Source: Actinomycetes bacterium (GTDB lineage Bacteria > Actinomycetota > Acidimicrobiia > Acidimicrobiales > Palsa-688). From it: a DNA stretch of 6,455 nt. This document shows positions 1 to 6,398 of the stretch, one piece after another (positions within the stretch are counted from its first letter, which is position 1; the number at the start of each line of letters is the position of its first letter). The position numbers and the translations under genes are program-made. The notes below the pieces were generated by a model, which made no database searches, was not told the DNA's origin, and saw nothing but the letters and a program-made list of their open reading frames with translations. The stretch lies in NCBI GenBank assembly GCA_021827225.1, contig JAKAXG010000260.1, positions 1 to 6,455 of the forward strand, written 5' to 3'.

Positions 1-90
1 GCCGGCCGGGACCGCTGAACCCCCGGGCCGCCGACCCCGCCGAACAGCCATCCGCGGGCGGCGTGGTCTGCCCACCAGCCCGGGCGGCGG

Positions 91-96
91 TACCCT
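91..96 (+). promoter_or_regulatory. Putative leaderless -10 box of dxs
   Basis: TACCCT fits the actinobacterial TANNNT -10 consensus and is followed by only six bases before the ATG at 103. Transcription would therefore begin at or next to the start codon. No Shine-Dalgarno sequence precedes that ATG, which agrees with a leaderless mRNA. The -35 region is not convincing: CTGCCC at 68-73, 17 bases upstream, shares three positions with TTGACA. The box is seen in the sequence; its function is inferred. A leaderless transcript would leave no room for a riboswitch in this mRNA. Confidence 0.55.
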
Positions 97-102
97 CGGT
101 CA

Positions 103-2019
103 ATGCTTCTGGAGTCGATCAACTCACCGACGGACCTGGCCAGGCTCGATCAGGATGAGTTGCAGACCCTGGCCGCCGAGATCCGGGCCTTCATAGTCAA
201 CGCCGTTGCGACCAACAGTGGCCACCTCGGTTCGAACCTCGGCGCGGTCGAGCTGACCATCGCCCTGCACCGGGTGTTCTCCTCGCCGCGCGACATCGTG
301 CTGTGGGATACGGGCCACCAGGCCTACGTCCACAAGCTGCTGACCGGCCGGCGGGAGATGTTCTCCACCCTGCGCCAGGGAGGGGGGCTGTCGGGATACC
401 CCTCGAGGGCGGAGTCGGTGCACGACTGGGTGGAGAACAGCCACGCCTCCACCATCCTCAGCTACGCCCACGGGCTGGCCGCCGGGGTGGCCCGCAGCTC
501 GAGCCCCGACCGCCGGGTCGTGGCGGTCATCGGCGACGGTTCCATGACCGGCGGGATGGCCTTCGAGGGGCTGAACAACCTCGGCCACAGCGGCAGCCGG
601 GTGGTCATCGTCCTCAACGACAACGGGCGGTCCTACGCCCCCACCATCTCCCGGCTGTCCGAGAGCCTCACCAAGCTGCGGCTCCATCCCGGCCTGACCT
701 CGGTGCGCACCCGGATGGAGGAGCGGCTCAAGGACCTCCCCGGCGTCGGCAACCTGGCCTACAGCAGCCTGCAGGGCCTGTACTCGGCGGTGCGGGAGGT
801 GATCGAGCCGCCGGCGTTCTTCGAGGCCCTGGGCGTCCGCTACGTCGGGCCCATCGACGGCCACGACATCCCTGGCATGGAGCAGGCGCTCATGCAGGCG
901 GCCGAGTTCGACGGGCCCATCGTGGTGCACGCCCTCACCCGCAAGGGCCGTGGCTACGCCCCGGCCGAGGACGACGACGAGCGCTGCCTCCACGACGCCC
1001 CGGTGTTCGACCCGGCGGTCGGCCCGGGTGAGGACCCCCACGCCCTCAAGGGTTACACCCAGGCCTTCAACGAGGCCATGCTCTCCGCCGGCGAGCGCTG
1101 GCCCAACCTGGTGGCCATCACCGCGGCCATGCCCGGCCCGACCGGGCTGCTGCCGTTCGCGGCCCGCTGGCCCGACCGCTTCTTCGACGTCGGCATCGCC
1201 GAGCAGACCGCTGTCACCTCGGCCGCCGGTATGGCCATGGGCGGCCTGCGCCCGGTGGTGGCCGTCTACGCCACGTTCTTCTCCCGGGCCTTCGACCAGG
1301 CCAACATGGACGTCGGCCTCCACGGCCAGCCGGTGGTGTTCGCCCTGGACCGGGCCGGCATCACCGGCCCGGACGGCCCCAGCCACCACGGTGTCCTCGA
1401 CATGGCCCTGTGCCTGCGCATCCCCGGGATGGCGATCTTCGCCCCGTCGTCTGCGCAGGAACTGCCGGTCATGCTCGACACCGCGCTCGAGCTGAGCTGC
1501 CCGTCGTCGATCCGCTACCCCCGCGGAGCGGCCCGCCAGGTGGGAGCCGATCAGGTCGGGTCGGGTCTCGACGCCCGGCTGGTGCGGCGGGCCGACCGGC
1601 CCACGGTGTGCATCCTGGCGGTGGGCAAGATGCTCGAGGCCGCCGAGGACGCGGTCGAGATCCTGGCCGGTGACGGCATCGACGTGACCCTCTGGGACGT
1701 GCGGGTGGTCCGCCCCCTCGACCCCCGGATGGTCGTCGACGCCGGCCGCCACGATCTGGTGGTGACCGTCGAGGACGGGGTGCGTTCCGGCGGGGCGGGG
1801 TCGTTCATCGCCGACGCGCTGGCCGACCTGCACGAGACGAGGACGGCTCCACCGGTGCTGATCCTCGGCGTGCCCACCGCCTACATCCCCCACGGATCCC
1901 AGGACCGCATCCTGTCCCAGCTGGGCCTGGACGGTCCGGGCATCGCGGCGGCCGTCGCCAAGGCGGTCCCCCGCCGCGCCGACGGCCTGGAAGCCGGCGC
2001 CGCCGTCGGGCACGCCTGA
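103..2019 (+). CDS. dxs: 1-deoxy-D-xylulose-5-phosphate synthase (DXS)
   Basis: This thiamine-diphosphate enzyme condenses pyruvate with glyceraldehyde 3-phosphate, the first step of the cytosolic MEP pathway to isoprenoids; DXP also feeds thiamine and pyridoxal synthesis in many bacteria. The 638-residue length is normal for actinobacterial DXS. The ThDP-binding domain (about 1-310) shows NSGHLGSN (His41), DTGHQAY, ENSHAST (His114) and the GDG...NDN cofactor/Mg motif (Asp145, Asn174). The pyrimidine-binding domain (about 317-482) has the cofactor-activating Glu367 in IAEQ, Arg395, DRAGITGPDG (Arg417, Asp424), SHHG (His428) and RYPRG (Arg474), all matching E. coli catalytic or substrate-binding positions. 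A transketolase C-terminal domain follows (about 499-622). The usual His after IAEQ is Thr369 here. The ATG at 103 is chosen because a -10 box lies six bases before it. A transketolase-like paralogue is possible, but the DXS motifs are nearly complete. Confidence 0.92.
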   Translation: MLLESINSPTDLARLDQDELQTLAAEIRAFIVNAVATNSGHLGSNLGAVELTIALHRVFSSPRDIVLWDTGHQAYVHKLLTGRREMFSTLRQGGGLSGYPSRAESVHDWVENSHASTILSYAHGLAAGVARSSSPDRRVVAVIGDGSMTGGMAFEGLNNLGHSGSRVVIVLNDNGRSYAPTISRLSESLTKLRLHPGLTSVRTRMEERLKDLPGVGNLAYSSLQGLYSAVREVIEPPAFFEALGVRYVGPIDGHDIPGMEQALMQAAEFDGPIVVHALTRKGRGYAPAEDDDERCLHDAPVFDPAVGPGEDPHALKGYTQAFNEAMLSAGERWPNLVAITAAMPGPTGLLPFAARWPDRFFDVGIAEQTAVTSAAGMAMGGLRPVVAVYATFFSRAFDQANMDVGLHGQPVVFALDRAGITGPDGPSHHGVLDMALCLRIPGMAIFAPSSAQELPVMLDTALELSCPSSIRYPRGAARQVGADQVGSGLDARLVRRADRPTVCILAVGKMLEAAEDAVEILAGDGIDVTLWDVRVVRPLDPRMVVDAGRHDLVVTVEDGVRSGGAGSFIADALADLHETRTAPPVLILGVPTAYIPHGSQDRILSQLGLDGPGIAAAVAKAVPRRADGLEAGAAVGHA

Positions 2020-2020
2020 A

Positions 2021-2758
2021 GTGCTCGACACCGGAGCGCACTTGTCGGCCCTCGCCGCCGACAGCGAGGCCCTGATCGACCTGGCCGCCGACCACCTCGA
2101 CGCCCCCGTCGCGGCGTGCCCGGGCTGGACGGTGGCGGAGCTGATCGGCCATCTCGGCGGCGTCTACAGCTGGGTGAGCCTGGTCGCCGGGGCGGCGGGC
2201 GAGCGGCCGGCCCTGCAGCGCGACCCGGCCCCCGACGACCGGGCCCGGCTGGCGGGCTGGTTCCGGGAGCAGCGGGCGGCCGTGCTCGACGCCCTCTCCT
2301 CCCGGGAGCCGGACGCCCCGGCGTGGATCTTCACCTCCGGGGGCCGGGGCGACATCGGGTGGTGGCGCCGCCGCCAGGCGGCGGAGACGGCCGTCCATCT
2401 CTTCGACGTGGAGCAGGCCGTGGGCCAGCCGGGCAGCATGGAACCGGAGCTGGCCGCCGACGGGGTGGACGAGATGCTGACCGAGCTGCTCCCCGGCTAC
2501 CTGTCCCGGCATCCGGTGGCCGGGCTGACCGGGACGCTGCACCTGCACGCCAGCGACACCCCGGGTGAGTGGTGGCTGGACTTCGGAGCCGCCGACCTGG
2601 CCGTGCGACGGGATCACAGCAAGGCGGACACCGCCGTGCGGGGCCCGGCTGGCGGGCTGTTCCTGTGGCTCTGGAACCGCCGGGACCCCGACGGGGCGGG
2701 CCTGGAGGTCTTCGGGGACCGCTCGGTCGTCGACGCCTGGGCCGGGGTCCGGCTCTAG
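2021..2758 (+). CDS. Maleylpyruvate isomerase family, mycothiol-dependent-type protein
   Basis: This 245-residue protein has the layout of the actinobacterial MDMPI/DinB-fold family. An N-terminal helical region carries CPGWTVAELIGHLGG (33-47), a second helix carries AAETAVHLFDVEQA (120-133), and a C-terminal part contains LHLHASDTPGEWWLDF and a RGPAGGLFLWLWNR stretch. His44, Glu122 and His126 match the metal-binding His/Glu-x3-His triad known from the Corynebacterium mycothiol-dependent maleylpyruvate isomerase. The family uses mycothiol as a cofactor or transfers it to substrates; the substrate here is unknown, and maleylpyruvate should not be assumed. The start is GTG, one base after the dxs TGA, with no clear Shine-Dalgarno sequence, so translation probably depends on ribosomes finishing dxs. 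No other start precedes the conserved N-terminal motif. The stop lies in a CTAG shared with the opposing SRAP gene. Confidence 0.85.
   Translation: MLDTGAHLSALAADSEALIDLAADHLDAPVAACPGWTVAELIGHLGGVYSWVSLVAGAAGERPALQRDPAPDDRARLAGWFREQRAAVLDALSSREPDAPAWIFTSGGRGDIGWWRRRQAAETAVHLFDVEQAVGQPGSMEPELAADGVDEMLTELLPGYLSRHPVAGLTGTLHLHASDTPGEWWLDFGAADLAVRRDHSKADTAVRGPAGGLFLWLWNRRDPDGAGLEVFGDRSVVDAWAGVRL
2755..2758. other. CTAG palindrome supplying both stop codons of convergent genes
   Basis: The tetranucleotide CTAG reads TAG on both strands. On + it ends the mycothiol-type gene (TAG 2756-2758); on - it ends the SRAP gene (TAG from 2757 to 2755). The two coding regions therefore overlap tail to tail by four bases with no space for a terminator. 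This is read directly from the sequence. Confidence 0.95.
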
Positions 2759-3486
2759 CCGCCCGGCGGGGGCGGGAGGGGCTCGAGCAGCTCCGGGCCG
2801 TCGTTGGTGACCTTGTTCACCAGGCTGCTCACCGGGAAGGCCTCGAGCACCCCGGGTGCGGCCGGCGCCATCAGCCGCTCCACCACCGCCATGTCGGTCT
2901 CCGGGTCGAGCCACGCCGCCCAGTCAACAGCTTCGAGGACCACCGGCATCCGGTCGTGGATGGGGGCCATCATCTCGTTGGCGGAGGTCGTGATGATGGC
3001 GCAGGTGCGAAGCGGCTCGGCGGCGGGGTCGTCCCCGGGCCTCCAGACCTCCCACACCCCGGCCAGGGCCATCGGCCGGCCGTCCCGGCGGCGGACGGCG
3101 TAGGGCAGCTTCCCGGCCGGCTTCCCGTCCCTGCTCCGCCGCTGCCATTCGTAGAAGGCGTCGGCCGGGATGATGCACCTCCGCCGGGCCACCGCCGCCC
3201 GGTAGGCCGGCTTCCCGGCGATGCCCTCGGCGCGGGCGTTGATCATCCGGTTGCCGACAGCGGGGTCCTTGGCCCACGACGGGACCAGCCCCCAGCGGAA
3301 CGTTCCGAGCGTGCGGCGGGGACCTTTGTCCGGATCCGACCCCCGCTTCGACAGCGCCACCGCGTACACCGGCAGCGTGGGGGCCACGTTGTAGCGGGCC
3401 GGCATCTCCTCCGCCCGCACCTCCTCCACCTCGAACACCTCGGCCAGTTCAGCCACCGTCGAGGTGGAGGTGTATCGCCCGCACAC
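2755..3486 (-). CDS. SRAP-domain abasic-site DNA-protein crosslink protein (YedK/HMCES family)
   Basis: SRAP proteins bind abasic sites in single-stranded DNA and form a stable thiazolidine crosslink through Cys2, protecting stalled replication forks from strand cleavage. Older annotation calls them SOS response-associated peptidase. The 243-residue protein begins MCGRY, so Cys2 is free once Met1 is removed. Further hallmarks are ARYNVAPT (30-37), FRWGLVPSWAKDP (63-75), INARAE (Asn83), IIPADAFYEW (Glu113), LAGVWE (141-146) and APIHDRMPV (His177); Cys2, Asn83, Glu113 and His177 correspond to the E. coli YedK active site. The start is GTG and is effectively fixed, since any other start would bury the catalytic cysteine. 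It is slightly longer than YedK, with a charged insertion near 46-58 and a proline-rich tail (PLPPPPGG). A TACCTT box eight bases before the GTG suggests a leaderless transcript. No LexA box lies in the 88-base upstream gap. Confidence 0.95.
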   Translation of the reverse strand: MCGRYTSTSTVAELAEVFEVEEVRAEEMPARYNVAPTLPVYAVALSKRGSDPDKGPRRTLGTFRWGLVPSWAKDPAVGNRMINARAEGIAGKPAYRAAVARRRCIIPADAFYEWQRRSRDGKPAGKLPYAVRRRDGRPMALAGVWEVWRPGDDPAAEPLRTCAIITTSANEMMAPIHDRMPVVLEAVDWAAWLDPETDMAVVERLMAPAAPGVLEAFPVSSLVNKVTNDGPELLEPLPPPPGG

Positions 3487-3494
3487 AGCCGCTC

Positions 3495-3500
3495 AAGGTA
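3495..3500 (-). promoter_or_regulatory. Putative leaderless -10 box of the SRAP gene
   Basis: On the minus strand TACCTT (TANNNT) lies eight bases ahead of the GTG start at 3486, with no Shine-Dalgarno sequence in between. It sits in a GGTACCTT octamer that differs by one base from the GGTACCCT in front of dxs. No convincing -35 hexamer is seen at 16-19 bases upstream. Function is inferred from position and consensus. Confidence 0.5.
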
Positions 3501-3542
3501 CCCGTCCGGCGATGATGAGGCCATCGGCGGGGGCGGCGTCAT

Positions 3543-3548
3543 TAGACT
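3543..3548 (+). promoter_or_regulatory. Possible -10 box for the membrane-protein gene
   Basis: TAGACT fits TANNNT and lies 26 bases before the ATG at 3575, in one of the few AT-containing patches of the divergent gap. A transcript starting about seven bases downstream would have a leader of roughly 20 bases. The -35 region is not recognisable. If it is used, it excludes the upstream in-frame ATGs at 3464 and 3512 as starts. Confidence 0.3.
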
Positions 3549-3574
3549 CCACGCCTCTCAGCGCCCTCTCCGCC

Positions 3575-5293
3575 ATGGCCTTCGTCTACACCTCCCCCCA
3601 GTACAGCCGGTGGGCCCCCCGCATCCGCCGCCACCTCTGGGCCCTGGCACCCGCCGCGCTGGCCTGCGTCCTGGCCACCATCGCCCTGCTCCTCGGCTGG
3701 CGGGGCGTCGACCAGGCGGCCCAGACCTACCGGGTGGTGCAGTACCAGCTGCACGGTCTGATGCTCTGGGACAGCGGGTGGTACGCCGGCAACTTCCCCC
3801 TCGGCTACAGCGTCCTCTTCCCGGCGGTCGCCGGCACCTTCGGGTTGCGGGCCGTGGCCGTGGCCTCCGCGGTGGTGGCCACCTGGTCCTTCGACCGGGT
3901 GATCCGGACCTACCTGGGCGCCCGCCCCCTCGGGACCTGGTACTTCGCCATCTCGACGCTGCTGCCGGTGACCATCGGGCAGTGGCCGTTCCTGGCCGGC
4001 GAGGCCGCCGGCCTGCTCGCCCTGGTCTGCATGCAGCGCGGCCGCCGGCCGCTGGCGGTGGCCCTGGGGCTCCTGTCGGCCCTGTTCTCCCCGCTGGCCG
4101 CGGCGTTCCTGGCCATGTCCTGCCTGGCCTGGGCCGCCTACAACCTGAAGCGCCGGCGCTGGATCATCGCCACCGCGGTGGTCAACCTGGCGGTCATCGG
4201 CGCCATCGGCCTGCTGTTCCCCGGCACCGGCCCGTTCCCGTTCCCCTGGACCGGCCTGGTGCCGACCGAGCTGCTCTGCCTCACCGCTCTGACCCCGCTG
4301 GTGCGCACCACCCCGGCGGTCCGGTTGGGGGCGCTGTTCTACGCGGCCTCATCGTTGTTCTCCTTCGTCGTGGCGAACCCGCTCGGGGGCAACGCCCCCC
4401 GCCTGGCCGCCTCCATCGGGGTGCCGCTCCTCGCCTGCTTCCTGACCACTCCGGGCCCGGCGCTGGCCCGCCTCAGCCAGTCCTCGCTGCTGCGCCGGGT
4501 GGCCCGGGGCCGCAACCTGTTCCTCCCCGGCCGGTGGCGCTACCTGGCGGTGGTCCTGGTCGTCCCGTTCGCGGTGTGGCAGTGGGCTCCCTGGAACGGG
4601 ATCATCACCTCACCCGCCCGGGCGTCGTTCACCCAGGCGTCGTTCTACACGCCGATCGTCAAGGAGCTGGCCCGGGTGGCCCCCGGCCCGGTCCGGGTGG
4701 AGATCCCCCCCACCCTCGACCACTGGGAGTCCGCCTACGTGGCCCCCTACGTCGCCCTGGCCCGGGGCTGGGAGCGCCAGCTCGACATCGCCGACAACCC
4801 CATCTTCTACACCCCCGGGGCGCTCACCCCGTCCAGCTACGAGGCCTGGCTGAACGCCGAGGGCATCTCCTATGTGGCCCTCCCCACCGCCCCGCTCGAC
4901 TACGCGGCCCGGGCGGAGGGGGCGCTGCTGCGATCGGGCAAGCTCACCGACCTGGCCCCGGTGTGGAGCAGCCCGGACTGGAAGCTGTGGCGGGTGACCT
5001 CCAGCCCGGGGCTGATCAGCGGGCCCGGGACCCTCGACTCCCTCGTACCGGACCACCTGACCATCACCGCCCGGGCGCCGGGCCCGATGACGGTCCGGGT
5101 CAGCTACACCGGGTTCTGGGCGGTCACCTCCGGGAACGCGTGCGTGGCCCCGGCCGACGTGCCCACCGGCGCCGGCGCCGCGGCGTCCTCGCCGTACCGG
5201 TGGACGCAGGTGACCGCCCTGTCGGCCGGGACCATAGAACTGTCGGCGTCGGTGCTGCACCCACCGGTGCCGGCCGCCTGCGTCTCCCCCTAG
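3575..5293 (+). CDS. Polytopic membrane protein with extracytoplasmic C-terminal domain, GT-C glycosyltransferase-like (tentative)
   Basis: From the ATG at 3575 the protein has 572 residues. A basic N-terminus (RWAPRIRRH) precedes a first membrane helix (about 21-41), placing the next loop outside the cytoplasm. That loop holds LMLWDSGWYAGNFPLGYS with Asp66, a position resembling the first-loop acidic residue of GT-C lipid-sugar glycosyltransferases. Some seven to nine further hydrophobic segments follow (about 79-104, 122-152, 160-188, 197-215, 228-243, 250-268, 278-292, 322-340). The soluble part (about 345-572) contains PPTLDHWESAYVAP, LARGWERQLD and a strand-rich end with two cysteines (523, 569) that could pair outside the cell. 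Membrane topology is well supported; the GT-C assignment is inference, and polymer, lipid or wall glycosylation is only a guess. In-frame ATGs at 3464 and 3512 would add 37 or 21 non-hydrophobic residues, and the longer form would overlap the SRAP gene. No Shine-Dalgarno sequence is evident. Confidence 0.8.
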   Translation: MAFVYTSPQYSRWAPRIRRHLWALAPAALACVLATIALLLGWRGVDQAAQTYRVVQYQLHGLMLWDSGWYAGNFPLGYSVLFPAVAGTFGLRAVAVASAVVATWSFDRVIRTYLGARPLGTWYFAISTLLPVTIGQWPFLAGEAAGLLALVCMQRGRRPLAVALGLLSALFSPLAAAFLAMSCLAWAAYNLKRRRWIIATAVVNLAVIGAIGLLFPGTGPFPFPWTGLVPTELLCLTALTPLVRTTPAVRLGALFYAASSLFSFVVANPLGGNAPRLAASIGVPLLACFLTTPGPALARLSQSSLLRRVARGRNLFLPGRWRYLAVVLVVPFAVWQWAPWNGIITSPARASFTQASFYTPIVKELARVAPGPVRVEIPPTLDHWESAYVAPYVALARGWERQLDIADNPIFYTPGALTPSSYEAWLNAEGISYVALPTAPLDYAARAEGALLRSGKLTDLAPVWSSPDWKLWRVTSSPGLISGPGTLDSLVPDHLTITARAPGPMTVRVSYTGFWAVTSGNACVAPADVPTGAGAAASSPYRWTQVTALSAGTIELSASVLHPPVPAACVSP

Positions 5294-5297
5294 ACCG

Positions 5298-5320
5298 CCT
5301 CCGGCCGCACCGAACGGAGG
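5298..5320. terminator. Possible bidirectional hairpin between convergent genes
   Basis: CCTCCG (5298-5303) and CGGAGG (5315-5320) form a perfect six-base inverted repeat around an 11-base loop. It nearly fills the 28-base gap between the membrane-protein stop (TAG 5291-5293) and the kinase stop (TGA on minus, 5324-5322). No T tract follows on either strand, so it is not a classical intrinsic terminator. Position is its best support; short inverted repeats are common by chance at this GC content. Confidence 0.3.
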
Positions 5321-5321
5321 G

Positions 5322-6386
5322 TCACCCGGCCAGGAACTCCGCCGACCCGAGGTCCAGGGCCTGGCGGCCGTGGCGGTTGGCCATGGCCATGAACATGTCG
5401 TCGCTGCGCTCGGTGCGCGCCACCAGCATCGACGCCGCTATGGCCATGATCAGCCCGTCGAAGCTGAAGCGGCGGTAGCCCTCCCAGCACGTCCCCGAGG
5501 GGAGCTCGACCCCGGCGCCGGCCAGGGCGACCCGGTAGGCCTCCACCAGGTCCGCTTCGTGGGCCCGGCGGTCCTCCGAGTGCAGGGCGGAGCCGATGAA
5601 GTAGGCCACGTCGCACAGCGGGGCGCCGATGCGCACCGTCTGCCAGTCCACCACCGCCACCCGGGGACCGCCGAAGAGCAGGTTGTCCAGCCGGAAGTCG
5701 CCGTGCAGGACCGACCACGGCCCGGGCCGGTCCGCCAGGTATCCCCCGAGGGATGCCATCAACCGCTCGCTCAGGTCGAGCACCCCCGGCTCCAGCCGGT
5801 CCCGGTAGCGGTCCACGAACCCGGGAAAGAGCATCCCTATCCCCTCGGCGGTGAGGCCGGCGGCCTCGGGCGAGGGACGGTCCAGCCAGGCCAGGTCCAA
5901 CAGCGTGGGGTCACCCCACCGGGGAGCGTGCAGGGCGGCCAGCTCGGCGACCGCGGAGGTCGCCTCCTCCACCCGGCATCCGGCTATCTGGTCGCCGGCC
6001 TCCGCCGGGGCGAGGTCCTCGAGGAGCACCACGTAGGCCTCCTCCTCGGGATGGAAGCGGGCGAGGTAGCAGTGGGGCCGGTTCACCCATACCGTCTGCG
6101 CCAGCTCGTTGTAGAAGGCCACCTCGAGCTCGTAGGTGCGGGTGGAGAACCCGGCCGACCGGCTGACCGGGTCGGAGGAGGGGACCTTGGCGACCAGGGA
6201 CGAGGGCCCGGGGGTGGGCCGGTCCCACACCGGGATCAGCCGCAGCGAGTCGGCCACGTTGCCCAGGCCGATCCGGGTCGCCGAGACCTCGATCACCCGG
6301 GCCCCGTCCGACACCTCCGCCAAGGCCTGGGTGAGCCACTCCGCGCTGAGACCAGCAGCACCGACCGGGACGTTCAATACGGACAT
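5322..6386 (-). CDS. APH/ecdysteroid-kinase-like small-molecule phosphotransferase
   Basis: This is a 354-residue protein-kinase-fold phosphotransferase of the aminoglycoside-phosphotransferase/CHK-like type, which moves the ATP gamma-phosphate onto a hydroxyl of a small molecule. The N-lobe has a glycine-containing stretch (RIGLGNVADS, 38-47), the probable ATP-binding Lys67 in LVAKVPS and its partner Glu87 or Glu94 in YELEVAFYNEL. LLEDL (121-125) looks like the hinge. The C-lobe carries the catalytic loop VLHGDFRLDNLLF (227-238; Asp230, Asn235) and the metal-binding VVDWQTV (Asp247), followed by DVAYFIG. All key residues are intact, so it is probably active. The EVxFY signature resembles the ecdysteroid-kinase-like branch rather than true antibiotic-resistance enzymes; resistance should not be inferred. 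The ATG at 6386 has a good ribosome binding site and no other start codon lies upstream in frame within the window. The substrate is unknown, and the convergent neighbour gives no functional link. Confidence 0.88.
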   Translation of the reverse strand: MSVLNVPVGAAGLSAEWLTQALAEVSDGARVIEVSATRIGLGNVADSLRLIPVWDRPTPGPSSLVAKVPSSDPVSRSAGFSTRTYELEVAFYNELAQTVWVNRPHCYLARFHPEEEAYVVLLEDLAPAEAGDQIAGCRVEEATSAVAELAALHAPRWGDPTLLDLAWLDRPSPEAAGLTAEGIGMLFPGFVDRYRDRLEPGVLDLSERLMASLGGYLADRPGPWSVLHGDFRLDNLLFGGPRVAVVDWQTVRIGAPLCDVAYFIGSALHSEDRRAHEADLVEAYRVALAGAGVELPSGTCWEGYRRFSFDGLIMAIAASMLVARTERSDDMFMAMANRHGRQALDLGSAEFLAG

Positions 6387-6389
6387 TCG

Positions 6390-6398
6390 CCTCCCCCT
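6390..6398 (-). promoter_or_regulatory. Shine-Dalgarno sequence of the kinase gene
   Basis: On the minus strand AGGGGGAGG ends three bases before the ATG at 6386. The GGAGG core is close to the start, while the AGGGGG part gives a more usual spacing. It is the only clear Shine-Dalgarno sequence in the window and it decides the start of the phosphotransferase, in contrast to the leaderless-looking dxs and SRAP genes. Confidence 0.6.

Noticed and set aside
1..18. Possible C-terminal end of an upstream + gene, with TGA at 16-18
   Set aside because: Only five codons are visible, which is too few to support coding.
1..51. Possible divergent minus-strand gene starting with ATG at 51
   Set aside because: Seventeen Arg/Gly-rich codons open to the window edge, without a ribosome binding site or recognisable motif; not distinguishable from GC-rich noise.
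124..2031. Open frame of 635 codons antisense to dxs
   Set aside because: The product is low-complexity (Gly, His, Arg, Val, Asp rich) without recognisable domains, while the sense strand encodes a complete DXS.
3431..3450. TCGAAC...GTTC resembling an actinobacterial/Bacillus LexA box
   Set aside because: GAAC and GTTC are separated by ten bases instead of four, the right arm lacks the final GA, and the site lies inside the SRAP coding region.
3464..3574. N-terminal extension of the membrane protein from ATG 3464 or 3512
   Set aside because: The 3464 start would overlap the SRAP coding region head to head, the added residues carry no recognisable motif, and a possible -10 box lies downstream of both starts. 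It cannot be excluded without homologue alignment.
2569..5478. Open frame of 969 codons on the + strand crossing several genes
   Set aside because: It runs antisense through the SRAP gene and out of frame through the membrane-protein gene; its translation is Gly/Pro/Arg/His-rich with no motifs, as expected from stop-poor high-GC DNA.
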